Positions 24,850 through 32,526 of a stretch of 34,776 nucleotides of DNA are shown in pieces. A program made the translations under genes and the position numbers. Numbering within the stretch: position 1 is the first letter of the stretch; each line of letters begins with the position of its first letter. This DNA comes from Corallococcus sp. CA053C (GTDB taxonomy: Bacteria; Myxococcota; Myxococcia; Myxococcales; Myxococcaceae): positions 1 to 34,776 of the forward strand of contig NZ_RAWA01000051.1 of the NCBI RefSeq assembly GCF_003611675.1, read 5' to 3'. The notes beneath the pieces are model-generated. The model did no database searches and was not told the origin of the DNA. It saw nothing but the letters and a program-made list of their open reading frames with translations.

Positions 24850-26502
24850 TCAGGCGTCCGCGGGGTCCACGCCAAAGATGCGCTGGGCATCCACGTCGTA
24901 GACCGCCAGCTGGAGCGCGGTCTCCGCCGCGTCCCAGCCCAGGTGGGGCGCCATCACGGCGGCGGCCCGCACAGCGGCGGCGCGGCCCTGGTCGCGCGTC
25001 TCGAACGCGACCTTGAGCCGACGGATGAGCAGGTCGGCCAGGGTCTGGACCATCTCGTGGGACACACCCCACGCGGCCTCGGCGCAGCGGTAGGGCAGCC
25101 CTTCCACGAGCGGCTCGGCCAGCGCCGGCATCTCACGCGTGAGCGCCCACACCGCGCGCCAGCGGCTGCCGTACGCACGCACCAGGTGTTCCCCCGTGGC
25201 CGCGTCGCCCACTTCCTGGCGGGCCGCCGCGAGCTCCGCGTCCATCCGCGCGATGTCGCCTCCGGGCAGGGGGCGCGCGTCGGTGGTGGACTTGCGGTGC
25301 GGCAGCGCGAGGTGGCGCTCCACGGCGTTGACCACGTCGCGCGCCATCACGCGGAAGGTGGTGAGCTTGCCGCCACTGATGGCCAGCACCCCGGACGGGC
25401 TCACGTCGATGGCGTGCTCGCGGCTGGCGCTGCCCGCGTCGGTGTTGCCGTGGTAGCCGCTGGCGGCGAGCGGCCGGATGCCGGCCCACGCGCTGACCAG
25501 GTCGTCGCGGGTGAGGTGCGCGTCGGGGAAGAAGGCGTTGGCGGAGGTGAGCAGGTAGGCCACGTCCGCCTCGCTCGCGCGCACCTCGGCCGGGTGGGCG
25601 CGGGTGGCCGTCTCCGTGGTGCCGATGATGGTGAACGCGTCCGCGGGCAGGATGAACATCACCCGGCCATCCACGGGGGACAGCAGCGTGAGCGCGTCCT
25701 GGATGCCCAGGCGCGAACGGGGCACGGCGATGTGCACGCCCTTGCTCCCGCGCACCATGGGCCCGCTGCGGGTCGTCCCTGAATCCAGCTGGCGGATCTC
25801 GTCGCTCCAGGGCCCGGTGGCGTTGACGACGGCGCGGGCCCGCACGGTGAGCTCCTCGCCCGTCAGGTGATCCACCACGCGCGCGCCCGTGGCCTTGCCG
25901 TCCGCGAACACCAACTGCTTCACCGACGCGTGGTTGAGCACCACCGCGCCCGCCTCGCTCGCGCTCAGCGCGTTGGCCAGCGTCAGGCGCGCGTCGTCGG
26001 TGGCCGCGTCGTAGTAGCGCGCGCCGCCCTTGAGCCCCTCGGAGCGGATGCCCGGCTCGGCCTCCAGCAGCTGCTTGAGCGACAGCCGCTGATAGGCCTT
26101 CACGTTGCGGAACAGCGACAGGGCGTCGTACAGCATGAGGCCCGCGTTGAGCTTCCAGCGCGGCACCCGAGCCCCCTCGTACACGGGCCACACGAAGGCC
26201 AACGGGCGCACCAGGTGGGGCGCCAGGTGCAAGAGCCGCCGCCGCTCGATGCTGGACTCGAAGACGAGCCCCAGGTGGCCGTGTTCCAGGTAGCGCAGGC
26301 CGCCGTGGATGAGCCGGGAGGAGCGGCTGGACGTACCGCTCGCGAAGTCCTCGCGCTCCACCATCGCCACCTTCAACCCGCGCAGCGCCGCGTCCCGCGC
26401 GGTCCCCGCGCCGGTGACCCCGCCGCCAATGACGAGGAGGTCGAAGGACTCGGTCCCCAGCGCGCGCAGACGCTCGGCGCGAGAAGGCGGCGGCGCGGGC
26501 AT
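24850..26502 (-). CDS. glpD: Aerobic glycerol-3-phosphate dehydrogenase
   Basis: A 550-residue FAD enzyme that oxidises sn-glycerol 3-phosphate to dihydroxyacetone phosphate and passes electrons to quinones at the inner membrane. The N-terminal FAD motif is FDLLVIGGGVTGAGTARDAA near residue 20-39, followed by the family's SGTSSRSSRLIHGGLRYLEH near 60-80. Later blocks are VRARAVVNATGPWSD, GSKGVHIAVPR, MFILPADAFTIIGTTE and ISGGKLTTFRVMARDV. The C-terminal DAO_C helical domain (about 405-535) is complete. The ATG at 26502 gives the usual distance to the FAD motif but has a poor ribosome site; a GTG at 26550 is a possible earlier start. No glpK, glpF or glpR is adjacent, so it stands alone here. 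Confidence 0.93.
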   Translation of the reverse strand: MPAPPPSRAERLRALGTESFDLLVIGGGVTGAGTARDAALRGLKVAMVEREDFASGTSSRSSRLIHGGLRYLEHGHLGLVFESSIERRRLLHLAPHLVRPLAFVWPVYEGARVPRWKLNAGLMLYDALSLFRNVKAYQRLSLKQLLEAEPGIRSEGLKGGARYYDAATDDARLTLANALSASEAGAVVLNHASVKQLVFADGKATGARVVDHLTGEELTVRARAVVNATGPWSDEIRQLDSGTTRSGPMVRGSKGVHIAVPRSRLGIQDALTLLSPVDGRVMFILPADAFTIIGTTETATRAHPAEVRASEADVAYLLTSANAFFPDAHLTRDDLVSAWAGIRPLAASGYHGNTDAGSASREHAIDVSPSGVLAISGGKLTTFRVMARDVVNAVERHLALPHRKSTTDARPLPGGDIARMDAELAAARQEVGDAATGEHLVRAYGSRWRAVWALTREMPALAEPLVEGLPYRCAEAAWGVSHEMVQTLADLLIRRLKVAFETRDQGRAAAVRAAAVMAPHLGWDAAETALQLAVYDVDAQRIFGVDPADA

Positions 26503-26679
26503 CTCACCCGTGGAGGACGGAAGCGAACGGAGCACGGCGGATTCGGAACGCACGCCCAGAGTGTATGACGGGAAGTCTTCCGCCGCAGCGGATTCCAATG
26601 CAATGCGTCATGCGGTCCACGGGCAAGGGGGCACGGAGGCTGGGGGAGTGTCGGACAGCGCTCGGGAGGGGACGCTTGC

Positions 26680-27165
26680 GTGTCGGGAGGTCGACGGCTA
26701 GGCAGACGGGCGCCGTCGCTCCTCGCAGTCCAGGACGCCTTTCGCGAACGAACCGCCGTGTGGGACTCCCGAGACCGACGCGACCTGGCCTGCCTGGGAC
26801 TGATGGTCCTGGTGTACGGGCTCGCGGTCGCCCCGGTGCTGCACGCGGTGGTGGGGCACGGCGGAGGGCTGGAGGGCCATGCCCACGTGCACGGGCCGGC
26901 AGGCCACGTCCACTGCGCCGGGAGCGAGGGTCCCGCCGCGAAGTCCACGGACGGCGCCGACCGCGACGAACACGAACAGCAGGGCCACCATGGCCACCAG
27001 CACCTGACGGGATCGGTGGAGCACCTGCTGGCGGTGGCGGCGAGCTGGACGGTGTTCCTGCCGCCCGCCCGACGGTGGGTGTCGTGGTCGGTGGAGCCGG
27101 TGCGAGCACCGCGGTGGCGGCCGGGTCAGCGGTGGCGGTCCCCGGCGATGCCGCAGGGCCCGTAG
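26680..27165 (+). CDS. Histidine-rich membrane protein, first gene before the TonB receptor
   Basis: A 161-residue protein of unknown family. I chose the GTG at 26680, which has GGAGGGG about nine bases upstream. One membrane helix is clear (ACLGLMVLVYGLAVAPVLHAVVG, about 38-60). It is followed by a stretch rich in His (HGGGLEGHAHVHGPAGHVHC near 60-79, HEQQGHHGHQHL near 97-108), with roughly a dozen His residues and a Cys. A second hydrophobic segment (VEHLLAVAASWTVFLPP) lies near 113-129 and a basic Trp/Arg tail follows. Such clusters usually bind transition metals (Zn, Ni, Co or Cu). It is divergent from glpD and 172 bases ahead of the TonB receptor in the same direction, so a link in metal handling is inferred. 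The reading frame is supported by the His clustering and composition only. Confidence 0.6.
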   Translation: MSGGRRLGRRAPSLLAVQDAFRERTAVWDSRDRRDLACLGLMVLVYGLAVAPVLHAVVGHGGGLEGHAHVHGPAGHVHCAGSEGPAAKSTDGADRDEHEQQGHHGHQHLTGSVEHLLAVAASWTVFLPPARRWVSWSVEPVRAPRWRPGQRWRSPAMPQGP

Positions 27166-27337
27166 AAAAACCGGAGCCCTTCGCACTTCCGTAAGGACCC
27201 ATCGCGAGCATGAGACCCGTCGGGCCACCAGGGCCCGGCGTGGGCCGTGAGCGCATGCCGTTCCGGGCAGTCCTTCCCTGTGTCCCAGGCGTGCGCCGAG
27301 TCGCGCGCCGGGGACGCGCCGTCATTCCCTCGTGCCG

Positions 27338-29488
27338 ATGTCTCCCGTGATCATGTTGCTCTTCGCGATCGCCACGCTCTCGACGTGCCTTCAAGCAGCA
27401 CCGGGCACCACGCTCCACGCGGTGGCAGAAGTGACGCCGTCACAGCTGCCATCGGAACAGCAACAAGACCCGGAGCCCGCCCCCGAAGCCGTCGCCGAGC
27501 CTCCGCCCGAGGCCCCCCTCCCGGAAGAAGGCCCGAAGCAGCGGGCCACGGTGGTGCGGGGAACGCGTCCGGCGCAGAGCGCCTCGGAGGTCACCCTCGG
27601 GAGGGACATCCTCGACACGGCACCGCGAAGGAGCGCGGTGGACGTGCTCCGCGTGGTGCCGGGCCTCGTGGCCTCGCAGCACAGCGGCGAAGGCAAGGCC
27701 CAGCAGCTCTTCCTCCGAGGCTTCGACGCGCTCCACGGCCAGGACGTGGAGCTGAACGTCGGAGGCCTGCCTGTCAACGAGGTGAGCCACATCCACGCGC
27801 TCGGCTACGCGGACACCAACTTCATCATCCCGGAGCTCGTTCAATCGCTGGAGGTGACGGAGGGCTCCTATCGCGCGTTCCAGGGCGACTTCGCGGTCGC
27901 GGGGACGGTGCGGATGGACCTCGGAGCCAGGGAGAAGGGCGTGGAGTTCGCGGGAACGCTGGGCCAGTTCGGTCAGCGCCGGCTCGTCGTGACGGTGCGT
28001 CCCGGCGAGGACCCCGGCACCTTCGCCGCGGCGGAGATCGGCGAATCCAACGGCTTCGGTCCGCAGCGAGGCCACGGCCGGGCCTCCCTCCTCGCGCAGG
28101 CGAATGTGGACCTGGGCCACGGCCTGAGCGCGCGGGTCCTAGCGGGCAGCTACGTCACCCGCTTCGACTCCCCCGGCGTCGTGCGCGAGGACGACCTGGA
28201 AGCAGGCCGGCGCACGTTCTACTCCGGCTCCTTCCCCCGTCAGGGCGGCACGGTGTCCCGGCATCAGCTGCTGCTGGGCGTGGAGCTGCCCCGCGAAGGC
28301 ACGGCGCGCACGCGGCTGGAGGCGTTCGGGATCCTCTCGGACCTCCGGCTGCGCAACAACTTCACCGGCTACCGCGTGGACGACCGGGGCGACGGGCTCG
28401 AGCAGACCAACGGAGGCTCCACGCTGGGCCTGCGCGCCGAGCACCGCCGACACGTCTCCCTCTTCGGCCAACCTGTCGCGCTGGAGCTGGGGCTCGGAGG
28501 AAGGCGCGACGGCATCCAGCAGACGCAACGCCGTTACCGGGAGACGGACGGCACCTTCTTCGCGGACGAAGTGGACGCGGACATCACGCAAACGGATGTG
28601 TGGGGTTACGCCGAGGCCCGTCTCCCGCTGGGCCGCTGGGCCTTCCGCCTGGGAGGCCGCGCCGACGCGCTGGGCGTGGAGGTCTTCGACGCGCTCGCCT
28701 TCCGCGACCCACGCTTCTACGACGGGCAGGGCTACGCGCGCAGCGCCTTCGGGGTGCACTGGGGCGCGAAGGCCGGCGTGGAGTACTCGCTCACGGACAC
28801 CTGGGCCCTCTTCGCCAGCTACGGTGACGGCTTCCGCTCCCCGCAGGCCCGAAGCCTGTCGGAGGGAGAGCGAGCCCCCTTCGTCGACGTGCACGGCGTG
28901 GAGCTCGGCACCCGCCGCGAGGGCGAGCGTCTGTCCTTCCAGGCCAGCCTCTTCGGCTCACAGGTGGAGGACGACTTCTTCTTCGACCACACCGTGGGCA
29001 CCACCGTGTTCACGGGAGAGACGCTGCGCACGGGCCTCTCCGCGGCGTTGCAGTCCCGCCCGCTCCCGGGCCTCACGGCCGCGCTGAGCGCCACGGTGGC
29101 CAACGCGACGGTGACGAGGACAGACGCAAGGCTGCCCTACTTCGCGCCGCTGGTCGCGCGAGCGGACCTCGGTTGGGAGCGCCCGTTGTCGGGCATCGAT
29201 GCCGTGCTGTCAGTGGGCACGGGCCTCACCCTCATCGGGCCCCGCCCGCTGCCCTACGACGAGTTCAGCCACACGGTGTTCCTCGCGGACGCGCAGGTGG
29301 CGCTGCGAAGGGGCGCGTTCGCGCTGCGGCTCGACGTGATGAACCTGCTGAACACGCGCTGGCGGGACGGCGAGTTCGTCTACAGCTCGCGCTTCGACCC
29401 ATCCACCCCGCCGAGCCTCGTGCCGGCGAGACACTTCACCGCGGGGTCGCCTCGGTCGGCCGCGCTCACCCTGGAGGTCCACCTGTGA
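27338..29488 (+). CDS. TonB-dependent outer-membrane receptor
   Basis: A 716-residue outer-membrane transporter driven by TonB. A signal peptide (MSPVIMLLFAIATLSTCLQA) is followed by a Pro/Glu-rich linker at about 40-65. The plug domain spans about 70-195: RSAVDVLRVVPGLVASQHSG, KAQQLFLRGFDALHGQDVEL, VNEVSHIHALGYADTNFIIP and VTEGSYRAFQGDFAVAGTVR. The barrel takes the rest, with the plug-and-barrel motif FASYGDGFRSPQARSLSEGE near 495 and a final strand ending in LTLEVHL. I prefer the ATG at 27338; a GTG two codons earlier is the alternative and no clear ribosome site is seen. The next gene starts on its stop codon (TGATG). The substrate is unknown; the His-rich gene upstream and the two His in the SHIHALGY stretch of the plug point towards a metal or metal chelate. 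Confidence 0.9.
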   Translation: MSPVIMLLFAIATLSTCLQAAPGTTLHAVAEVTPSQLPSEQQQDPEPAPEAVAEPPPEAPLPEEGPKQRATVVRGTRPAQSASEVTLGRDILDTAPRRSAVDVLRVVPGLVASQHSGEGKAQQLFLRGFDALHGQDVELNVGGLPVNEVSHIHALGYADTNFIIPELVQSLEVTEGSYRAFQGDFAVAGTVRMDLGAREKGVEFAGTLGQFGQRRLVVTVRPGEDPGTFAAAEIGESNGFGPQRGHGRASLLAQANVDLGHGLSARVLAGSYVTRFDSPGVVREDDLEAGRRTFYSGSFPRQGGTVSRHQLLLGVELPREGTARTRLEAFGILSDLRLRNNFTGYRVDDRGDGLEQTNGGSTLGLRAEHRRHVSLFGQPVALELGLGGRRDGIQQTQRRYRETDGTFFADEVDADITQTDVWGYAEARLPLGRWAFRLGGRADALGVEVFDALAFRDPRFYDGQGYARSAFGVHWGAKAGVEYSLTDTWALFASYGDGFRSPQARSLSEGERAPFVDVHGVELGTRREGERLSFQASLFGSQVEDDFFFDHTVGTTVFTGETLRTGLSAALQSRPLPGLTAALSATVANATVTRTDARLPYFAPLVARADLGWERPLSGIDAVLSVGTGLTLIGPRPLPYDEFSHTVFLADAQVALRRGAFALRLDVMNLLNTRWRDGEFVYSSRFDPSTPPSLVPARHFTAGSPRSAALTLEVHL

Positions 29489-30264
29489 TGTCTCACTCCC
29501 CTGCCCTGCTGCGCACGTGCGCGGTGGCGGCGACCCTGATGAGCCTGGGCTGCGGCGACGGCGCCAGGACGGAGGCGGAGCGGCGCACGTTCAACGTCGC
29601 GATGACCGCCACCCTGCCCACGGGCCCCAACGAGCACGGCTGGACCGTCACCCCGGAGCAAGCCCAACTCTCCGTGGGCCCGGTGCGATTCTTCGAGGGC
29701 CGCGTGCTGCTCTCCCGAGCCCCCCGCTTCGACTGGTATTCGCTCATCGGAGGCACCGCCAACGCGCACCCCGGCCACTACGTCCCCGGGGACGCGCTGG
29801 GAGAGGTGTTGAACGTCCAGACAGTGGACCTGCTCGTGGGCCGCGACCTGGGCAGCGCCAACGCGGTGACAGGCTCCTACGGGTCGCTGGAGTTGACGTT
29901 GGCGACACCCACGGCGACCACCGACGCCCAGAACCTGCTCGGAGGCCACCAGGTGCACGTGCGAGGCACGGCCACCCACGCGGCCGGGACCACGGTGCAC
30001 TTCGACGCGGCGGTGGACCTGCCGAAGGCGGCCATCGAAGGCGTGCGCTTCGAGCGAGAGGTGAAGCAGGAGCCCGGCTCTGTCCGCATCGCGGTGGACC
30101 TGGGGAAGTGGCTGGCTCGCATCGACTTCGCCACCGCGTCGCAACCGGACGCGTCTGGCATTTCCACCTTCCCCGCTGACAGCCAGGCGCAGAACGCGCT
30201 GGTGCGCGGCGTGGAAGACACCAGCGCCTACGTCGTGACGTGGGTGGAAGGAGCAGCGCAATGA
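29488..30264 (+). CDS. Lipoprotein of unknown family downstream of the TonB receptor (A)
   Basis: A 258-residue exported protein. The signal ends MSLGC (Cys 22), an acceptable lipobox. The mature part starts GDGARTEAERRTFNVAMTAT and includes GWTVTPEQAQLSVGPVRFFE near 52-71, FDWYSLIGGTANAHPGHYVP near 81-100 and TVDLLVGRDLG near 112, then beta-rich sequence (VHVRGTATHAAGTTVHFDAA). The ATG shares its A with the receptor's stop and the stop overlaps the next gene by four bases, so the three are translationally coupled. The GWTV segment placed before a run of strands is shared with the next protein and suggests a distant paralogue. I recognise no domain. It is probably periplasmic and surface- or outer-membrane-anchored, and may hand substrate to or from the receptor. 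Confidence 0.75.
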   Translation: MSHSPALLRTCAVAATLMSLGCGDGARTEAERRTFNVAMTATLPTGPNEHGWTVTPEQAQLSVGPVRFFEGRVLLSRAPRFDWYSLIGGTANAHPGHYVPGDALGEVLNVQTVDLLVGRDLGSANAVTGSYGSLELTLATPTATTDAQNLLGGHQVHVRGTATHAAGTTVHFDAAVDLPKAAIEGVRFEREVKQEPGSVRIAVDLGKWLARIDFATASQPDASGISTFPADSQAQNALVRGVEDTSAYVVTWVEGAAQ

Positions 30265-31088
30265 AGCAGTGGCTGATGGGAGTGTCGTTCCTGGGGCTGG
30301 TGGCCTGCTCGTCAGGCCAGGGCAACGTGACGTTCACGACGTACGGCGAGGACTTCATCGAGAGGGAGATCCCCGCCACCGCGTTCGCGGACGGCTGGAC
30401 CGTGCGCTACGACAAGTTCCTCGTGAAGCTGGGGGAGCTGAAGGTCGCCAACCACGAGGGCGAGACCGCCGCCGAACAGGCGCCCGCGAAGGTCTACGAT
30501 GTACACCGCCCGGGACCGGTGAACGTCGCGGCCTTCACCGACCTGGCCTCCGAGGAATGGGACGAGGTGAGCTACGCCATCGCCCCCGCTACGGACGCCA
30601 CCGCCGGCAACGCGGACGCGGAGGACGTGACACGGATGAACACCCAGGGCTGGTCCGTGTACGTCGAAGGCACCGCGACCAAGGGCACCGCGACGAAGCG
30701 CTTCCACTGGGGCTTCCCCACCGACACGCTCTACGAGCACTGCGAGAACGAGGACATCGGCAACGGCGTCACGGTCCCCAAGGGGGGCACGGAGACGGTG
30801 CAGCTCACCATCCACGGCGACCACCTGTTCTTCGACGACCTCCAGTCGCCCGAAGCGAAGATGCGCTTCGACGCCATCGCCGCCGCGGACAGCATCGGCG
30901 TGGTGGGCCCGGACGGAGAGGTCACCCTCGAGGAGCTGGGCACGGTGGACCTGACGTCGCTGCCCTCGAACCAGTACGGCACGGGAGGCGCGGGCAGCGT
31001 GCGCACCCTGCGCGACTTCGTGACGGCGCTCGTGCGCACCGTGGGCCACTACCGCGGCGAAGGCGAGTGCTCGCCGCGCGTTCGCTAG
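30261..31088 (+). CDS. Lipoprotein of unknown family downstream of the TonB receptor (B)
   Basis: A 275-residue exported protein. The signal MKQWLMGVSFLGLVAC gives a textbook lipobox (LVAC, Cys 16). The mature chain opens VTFTTYGEDFIEREIPATAF, then ADGWTVRYDKFLVKLGELKV near 48-67, NVAAFTDLASEEWDEVSYAI near 90-109, RFHWGFPTDTLYEHCENEDI near 149-168, LTIHGDHLFFDDLQSPEAKM near 186-205 and an end with a further Cys (GECSPRVR). Several His, Cys and acidic residues sit in the middle segments and could bind a metal, but no motif is recognised. It overlaps the previous gene by four bases. The DGWTV segment links it to its neighbour. A strong hairpin follows its stop. It may be a surface or periplasmic partner of the TonB receptor. 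Confidence 0.78.
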   Translation: MKQWLMGVSFLGLVACSSGQGNVTFTTYGEDFIEREIPATAFADGWTVRYDKFLVKLGELKVANHEGETAAEQAPAKVYDVHRPGPVNVAAFTDLASEEWDEVSYAIAPATDATAGNADAEDVTRMNTQGWSVYVEGTATKGTATKRFHWGFPTDTLYEHCENEDIGNGVTVPKGGTETVQLTIHGDHLFFDDLQSPEAKMRFDAIAAADSIGVVGPDGEVTLEELGTVDLTSLPSNQYGTGGAGSVRTLRDFVTALVRTVGHYRGEGECSPRVR

Positions 31089-31101
31089 TCGCCGGGAAGC
31101 A

Positions 31102-31134
31102 AGAGAGGCCGGCGAACAGGAAGCCGGCCTCTCT
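31102..31134. terminator. Perfect 12-bp hairpin ending the TonB receptor operon, probably bidirectional
   Basis: AGAGAGGCCGGC and GCCGGCCTCTCT form a perfect 12-bp stem with a 9-base loop, 13 bases after the stop of the last lipoprotein gene and before the stop of the convergent small gene at 31172. It lacks a T tract but is the strongest inverted repeat seen between convergent genes here. Confidence 0.75.
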
Positions 31135-31171
31135 CCTCACCGCGAGTGACGGACGACGCGAGGAGAGCGCC

Positions 31172-31363
31172 TCAGCGCTTCACCGGGTCGGTACCACCCG
31201 GCATGCCGCCGCCGGTCGGCGTGGCGGGGGTGGTGGGCGTGTTGTTCCGCTGCGGGTTCATCTGGTTGGCGCGGTTGTCCTGGGCAGCCTTGTGCTCCGG
31301 GCGCTCGGGGTTCTGGGTGTTGGAGCGCTGGTCATTGGGGGTGGGGTTCTTGTTCTTGCTCAT
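31172..31363 (-). CDS. Small Asn/Pro-rich disordered protein
   Basis: A 63-residue, strongly hydrophilic peptide (MSKNKNPTPNDQRSNTQNPE, then RPEHKAAQDN and a GGGMPGGTDPVKR end). It is rich in Asn, Pro, Gln and Thr, lacks any hydrophobic core or signal peptide, and is probably disordered. GGAGG sits 11 bases before the ATG at 31363. It converges with the TonB cluster across the hairpin. No family is recognised; its length and composition recall small stress- or spore-associated peptides, but that is only a resemblance. Confidence 0.6.
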   Translation of the reverse strand: MSKNKNPTPNDQRSNTQNPERPEHKAAQDNRANQMNPQRNNTPTTPATPTGGGMPGGTDPVKR

Positions 31364-31579
31364 CGTTTCGAAGGCCTCCGTATGTCCGGGCATGCGCGCC
31401 AGGACAGGGAGCAGGGTAGGGAGGCCCTCCCTGGAAACGCAGGGACCCGGGGGGCGCGCTGCTCTGTCGGGCATCGGTCGCTCCGGCCCGCGTTCCACAG
31501 CCAGATGCGCAGAGCATCGGCATCCCTGGATGCGGACAAGAAGGCGGATGCCTACTCCTGACCGAAGGGAGGTACGCGC

Positions 31580-32002
31580 GTGAAGACAGTGACCTACGAG
31601 CGCAGCGGTCGGACCAACACCGGCGCGCAGGCGCTGCGGGTGGAGGGGCTGAAGCACCTGCGCGTCCTTGAGCAGGGTGAATCCGTGGTGGAGCGGGACC
31701 TGACCCCGGACGAAATCCACCGACTGACGCCGCTGCTGGAGCGGGCGCAGCAAGAACCCGAACCCGCCACGCTGGTGCCCCAGGCTGGAGGCCCCGAAGG
31801 GCTGGCGGTGACCCTGGCCTTCGAGGACGAGGAGACCCCGCGCGTGCGGCTCGCCACGGACTGGCTGCCCGCGAAGGGCGCCGGAGGCGGATATGATCGC
31901 CTGCTCGCGGAGCTGGACGCGCTGCTGACCGCGGAGCTCCACGCCCGGGCCCCCCGCCATGCCCATGCCGTGCTGCCGCACCAGCTGCGCCATGATGAAT
32001 GA
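31580..32002 (+). CDS. Hypothetical protein, no recognised family
   Basis: A 140-residue soluble protein starting at a GTG with GGAGGT seven bases upstream, a clearly used ribosome site. The N-terminal half looks beta-rich and charged (VTYERSGRTNTGAQALRVEG, LKHLRVLEQGESVVERDLTP); residues 45-60 form a helix (DEIHRLTPLLERAQQEPEP). A central segment is LAVTLAFEDEETPRVRLATD and the C terminus is helical and His/Ala-rich (LDALLTAELHARAPRHAHAV). No signal peptide or membrane segment is visible. The last codons merge into the first copy of a 13-bp tandem repeat, which includes its stop. The upstream neighbour is divergent, so it has its own promoter in the 216-base gap. Confidence 0.7.
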   Translation: MKTVTYERSGRTNTGAQALRVEGLKHLRVLEQGESVVERDLTPDEIHRLTPLLERAQQEPEPATLVPQAGGPEGLAVTLAFEDEETPRVRLATDWLPAKGAGGGYDRLLAELDALLTAELHARAPRHAHAVLPHQLRHDE

Positions 32003-32047
32003 CGGCCGCGAGTGACGGCAGCGAGTGACGGCAGCGAGTGACGGCAG
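31998..32047. repeat. Four tandem copies of a 13-bp unit after a gene end
   Basis: The unit AGTGACGGCAGCG occurs at 32011-32023 and 32024-32036, with a third, slightly shorter copy at 32037-32047 and a first, diverged copy (two differences) at 31998-32010 that contains the stop codon of the upstream gene. Each copy carries TGA. Beyond it, 32048-32172 shows no recognisable gene. Confidence 0.85.
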
Positions 32048-32172
32048 GCAGCCCGGGAGGGACAGGCCAGTGCCTGCCCTGTGAAACAAGCGAAGCGGGA
32101 GCGATAAGGGGGACAGCAGGGGGGCGACCTTGGACGGTTGCCCCGGCGGCTCGCTTCTGACAGACACGTAGC

Positions 32173-32517
32173 ATGAAGCGCGTGCAGTTCTCCGTGCACC
32201 GCACGGTCGGAGAGGCGCGGATGCTGGCGGGAGCCCTGGAGTCGGCCGGTCTCTCGGTCGACATCCGTGGCGAGTCGCTGGTACCGCTGAGCGGCGAGAT
32301 CCCCAGCACCGAGGCCTGGGTGGAGCTGTGGCTGTGGCCCCAGGAACTGGAGACCGGCCGGCAGGTCCTCTCCGAGCTGCAGGCCAACCAGGAAGCCGCG
32401 GATCGTTCGGTGACGTGCCCCCGGTGCAGTGAGGAGATTCCAGCGAACTTCGAGCTCTGCTGGAGTTGCGGGCTGGAGCTTCCCTCGGGCCTGCGCCCCC
32501 ACCTGCGAGCCGTTTAG
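32173..32517 (+). CDS. DUF2007-type signal-transducer domain fused to a zinc ribbon
   Basis: A 114-residue soluble protein. Residues of about 1-75 match the DUF2007 putative signal-transducing domain: VQFSVHRTVGEARMLAGALE near 4-23, GLSVDIRGESLVPLSGEIPS near 26-45 and an ELWLWPQELETGRQVLSEL end. A C-terminal zinc ribbon of the CxxC-CxxC type follows: CPRCSEEIPANFELCWSCG near 82-100, with all four cysteines. Such fusions are thought to be adaptors, but no activity is established. The ATG at 32173 has no strong ribosome site. The following TPR gene starts nine bases after its stop and is probably in the same transcript. Regulators or enzymes it may serve are not visible here. Confidence 0.82.
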   Translation: MKRVQFSVHRTVGEARMLAGALESAGLSVDIRGESLVPLSGEIPSTEAWVELWLWPQELETGRQVLSELQANQEAADRSVTCPRCSEEIPANFELCWSCGLELPSGLRPHLRAV

Positions 32518-32526
32518 GAACCCGCC

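Noticed and set aside
32060-32090. Short inverted repeat CAGGC-cagt-GCCTG as a terminator
   Set aside because: A five-pair stem is within chance expectation for such G+C-rich DNA.
31172-32167. Long minus-strand open frame covering 31172-32167
   Set aside because: Only its last 63 codons have a good ribosome site and sensible composition; the upstream part is antisense to a gene with its own clear start.
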